Shown here piece after piece: positions 58,316 to 59,449 of a stretch of DNA of 59,449 bases. Below the pieces are notes generated by a model that worked only from the letters and a program-made list of their open reading frames with translations, was not told where the DNA came from and did no database searches. The translations under genes and the position numbers were made by a program. Source of the DNA: Enterobacteriaceae endosymbiont of Donacia proxima (lineage in GTDB: Bacteria; Pseudomonadota; Gammaproteobacteria; Enterobacterales; Enterobacteriaceae); assembly GCF_012569285.1 (NCBI RefSeq), contig NZ_CP046198.1:398629-458077 (forward strand), read 5' to 3'. Position 1 is the stretch's first letter. Every line of letters starts with the position of its first letter.

Positions 58316-59347
58316 ATGAAATTTTTTGATGAAGTAATTATACATGTTCAAGCAGGTAAAGGGGGAGATGGATGTATTAGTTTTTATCGTGCAAGGTTTC
58401 TTCCAAAAGGAGGACCTGATGGAGGTAATGGAGGTAATGGAGGTAATATATATATTATAGCTAATCATAATATTAATAATTTAAAAAATTTTCATTATAA
58501 AAATAATTATGTAGCTGGTAATGGTTTAAATGGGAAAAATAAGAAACGTACCGGGAAAAATGGTAAAAATTTAATTATTCAAGTACCTTTAGGCACAAAA
58601 ATTACTGATGTAGAAAAAAATATAGTTTTAGTATCTTTAATAAATAATAATCAAATATTTTTAATTGCAAAAGGTGGAAAAAACGGATTAGGAAATATTA
58701 ATTTTAAATCATCTATAAATAGAACTCCATATAAAAAAACTATAGGTTCTTTAGGAGAAAAGAAAAAAATTAAATTAGAATTAATTTTAAAAGTGGACAT
58801 AGGTATATTAGGATTACCTAATTCTGGAAAATCAACATTTGTTAAAAACATATCTTCAGCTAAAACTAAAATTAATAATTATATTTTTACAACTACAAAA
58901 CCTATTTTAGGTATTATTAAAAATAAATTAGATAATTCTAACATTTCTATATTAGATGTGCCAGGTATTATCAAAAATTCTTTTTTAGGCAAAGGATTAG
59001 GTTTAGATTTTATTAAATATTTTAAAAATTGTAATTTGATTTTTTATATTATAGATATATCAATTATTGATATAAAATATGATATATTTAATATTTTAAA
59101 TATCATAAAAAACGAAATTACTAAATATAATGATAAATTATTATTAAAAGAACAATGGATTATTTTTAATAAAATTGATTTATTACATAATTCAAATTAT
59201 ATAATATCTTATATTAAAGAAATTTTAATAAAATATCAATATATAAAAAAATTTTATTTAGTGTCGTCTAAATATAATATTGGAATTAAAAAACTATACA
59301 TAGATATTTCATCTTATTTATATGAATTAAAAAACATAAAACATTAA
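58316..59347 (+). CDS. obgE: Ribosome-associated GTPase ObgE/CgtA
   Basis: A 343-residue protein (E. coli ObgE has 390). It helps large-subunit maturation. The glycine-rich Obg domain (1-155) has KGGDGCISFYRARFLPKGG and a PDGGNGGNGGN run, from a nine-base GGTAATGGA-type repeat, where E. coli has Asp instead of Asn. The G domain has GLPNSGKSTFV, switch region TTTKPILGII, DVPGI and NKIDLL. The acidic C-terminal tail of enterobacterial ObgE is missing. GGAG precedes the ATG. cgtA follows rpmA as in E. coli, with the intervening yhbE deleted. Confidence 0.96.
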   Translation: MKFFDEVIIHVQAGKGGDGCISFYRARFLPKGGPDGGNGGNGGNIYIIANHNINNLKNFHYKNNYVAGNGLNGKNKKRTGKNGKNLIIQVPLGTKITDVEKNIVLVSLINNNQIFLIAKGGKNGLGNINFKSSINRTPYKKTIGSLGEKKKIKLELILKVDIGILGLPNSGKSTFVKNISSAKTKINNYIFTTTKPILGIIKNKLDNSNISILDVPGIIKNSFLGKGLGLDFIKYFKNCNLIFYIIDISIIDIKYDIFNILNIIKNEITKYNDKLLLKEQWIIFNKIDLLHNSNYIISYIKEILIKYQYIKKFYLVSSKYNIGIKKLYIDISSYLYELKNIKH

Positions 59348-59449
59348 TTTTTTTTAAAAAAATATACAAATTATTTATACGATTTCATTATTTTAATTAT
59401 TTATTTTATAAATATATGAAAATAAATTTTATTTAATTTGGATTATAAA
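59348..59449. other. AT-rich end of the window
   Basis: I see no gene in these 102 bases after obgE. The last bases include TTTGGAT, which might be the ribosome binding site of a gene beginning outside the window. Confidence 0.4.

Noticed and set aside
58425..58450. GGTAATGGA repeats in obgE as a novel repeat
   Set aside because: They encode the glycine-rich run that is normal for the Obg domain.

Overview
The window is a stretch of an extremely AT-rich, gene-dense bacterial chromosome. Nearly every protein is a recognisable Enterobacterales-type (gammaproteobacterial) orthologue, close to full length but shifted to Lys/Asn/Ile/Phe-rich composition. Spacers are short and AT-only, there is almost no accessory DNA, and E. 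coli gene blocks survive with intervening genes deleted. This is the pattern of a long-term insect nutritional endosymbiont with a reduced genome. I do not assign a genus. I found no rRNA, tRNA, insertion sequence, prophage or CRISPR array.

Layout. 1-5.6 kb: 3' part of grpE with a tandem repeat, rpmB-rpmG, rpmE (-), a degenerate priA, mnmG. 5.9-9.3 kb: nrdA-nrdB (class Ia ribonucleotide reductase). 9.4-11.6 kb (-): a YdgI/ArcD-type basic amino-acid antiporter and a Nif3-family gene (ybgI). 11.8-15.1 kb: ffh-rpsP-rimM-trmD-rplS, the same order as E. coli. 15.1-23.7 kb (-): recC-recB-recD. 24.0-25.9 kb: mutH and lysA, convergent. 26.2-28.8 kb: ptsH-ptsI-crr. 29.1-31.6 kb (-): aspS-yebC. 32.0-34.9 kb: argS and mnmA. 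35.1-37.8 kb: potABC without potD. 37.8-42.3 kb (-): rpmH-rnpA-yidC-mnmE-mutM. 42.5-46.0 kb: dnaN-gyrB, with dnaA and recF missing. 46.1-48.4 kb: rpoZ (-), ppa, eno. 48.5-52.2 kb: cydD-cydC-infA. 52.2-55.1 kb: trxB (-), serS, argR (-). 55.4-59.3 kb: rplM-rpsI, murA, rplU-rpmA-obgE.

How the genes fit together. Most of the window serves translation: ribosomal proteins, four proteins for tRNA modification (mnmG, mnmE and mnmA at U34, trmD at G37), three aminoacyl-tRNA synthetases, ribosome maturation, IF1, and SRP/YidC insertion. A second block covers DNA upkeep: nrdAB, RecBCD, MutH, MutM, the beta clamp, GyrB and PriA. Metabolism is sparse: glycolytic eno, PTS sugar phosphorylation, lysA (lysine from diaminopimelate), murA (peptidoglycan), pyrophosphatase, thioredoxin reductase, CydDC, spermidine uptake, and a basic amino-acid exchanger. 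lysA, argR and the exchanger suggest basic amino-acid metabolism matters in the symbiosis.

Most notable observations: (1) PriA has lost its helicase ATPase motifs but keeps its zinc-binding cysteines at exact E. coli spacing. (2) mnmA has its expected N-terminus out of frame across a run of nine A. (3) RecC has changed most of its Chi-contacting residues while RecB and RecD keep their catalytic motifs. (4) GrpE carries three identical in-frame 36-base repeats. (5) dnaA and recF are gone from the rpmH/dnaN junction. (6) ArgR is strikingly conserved, with an ARG-box-like site upstream of the antiporter gene. Convergent gene pairs are often separated by long, perfect or near-perfect hairpins that look like bidirectional terminators. 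I saw no clearly new multi-gene system.
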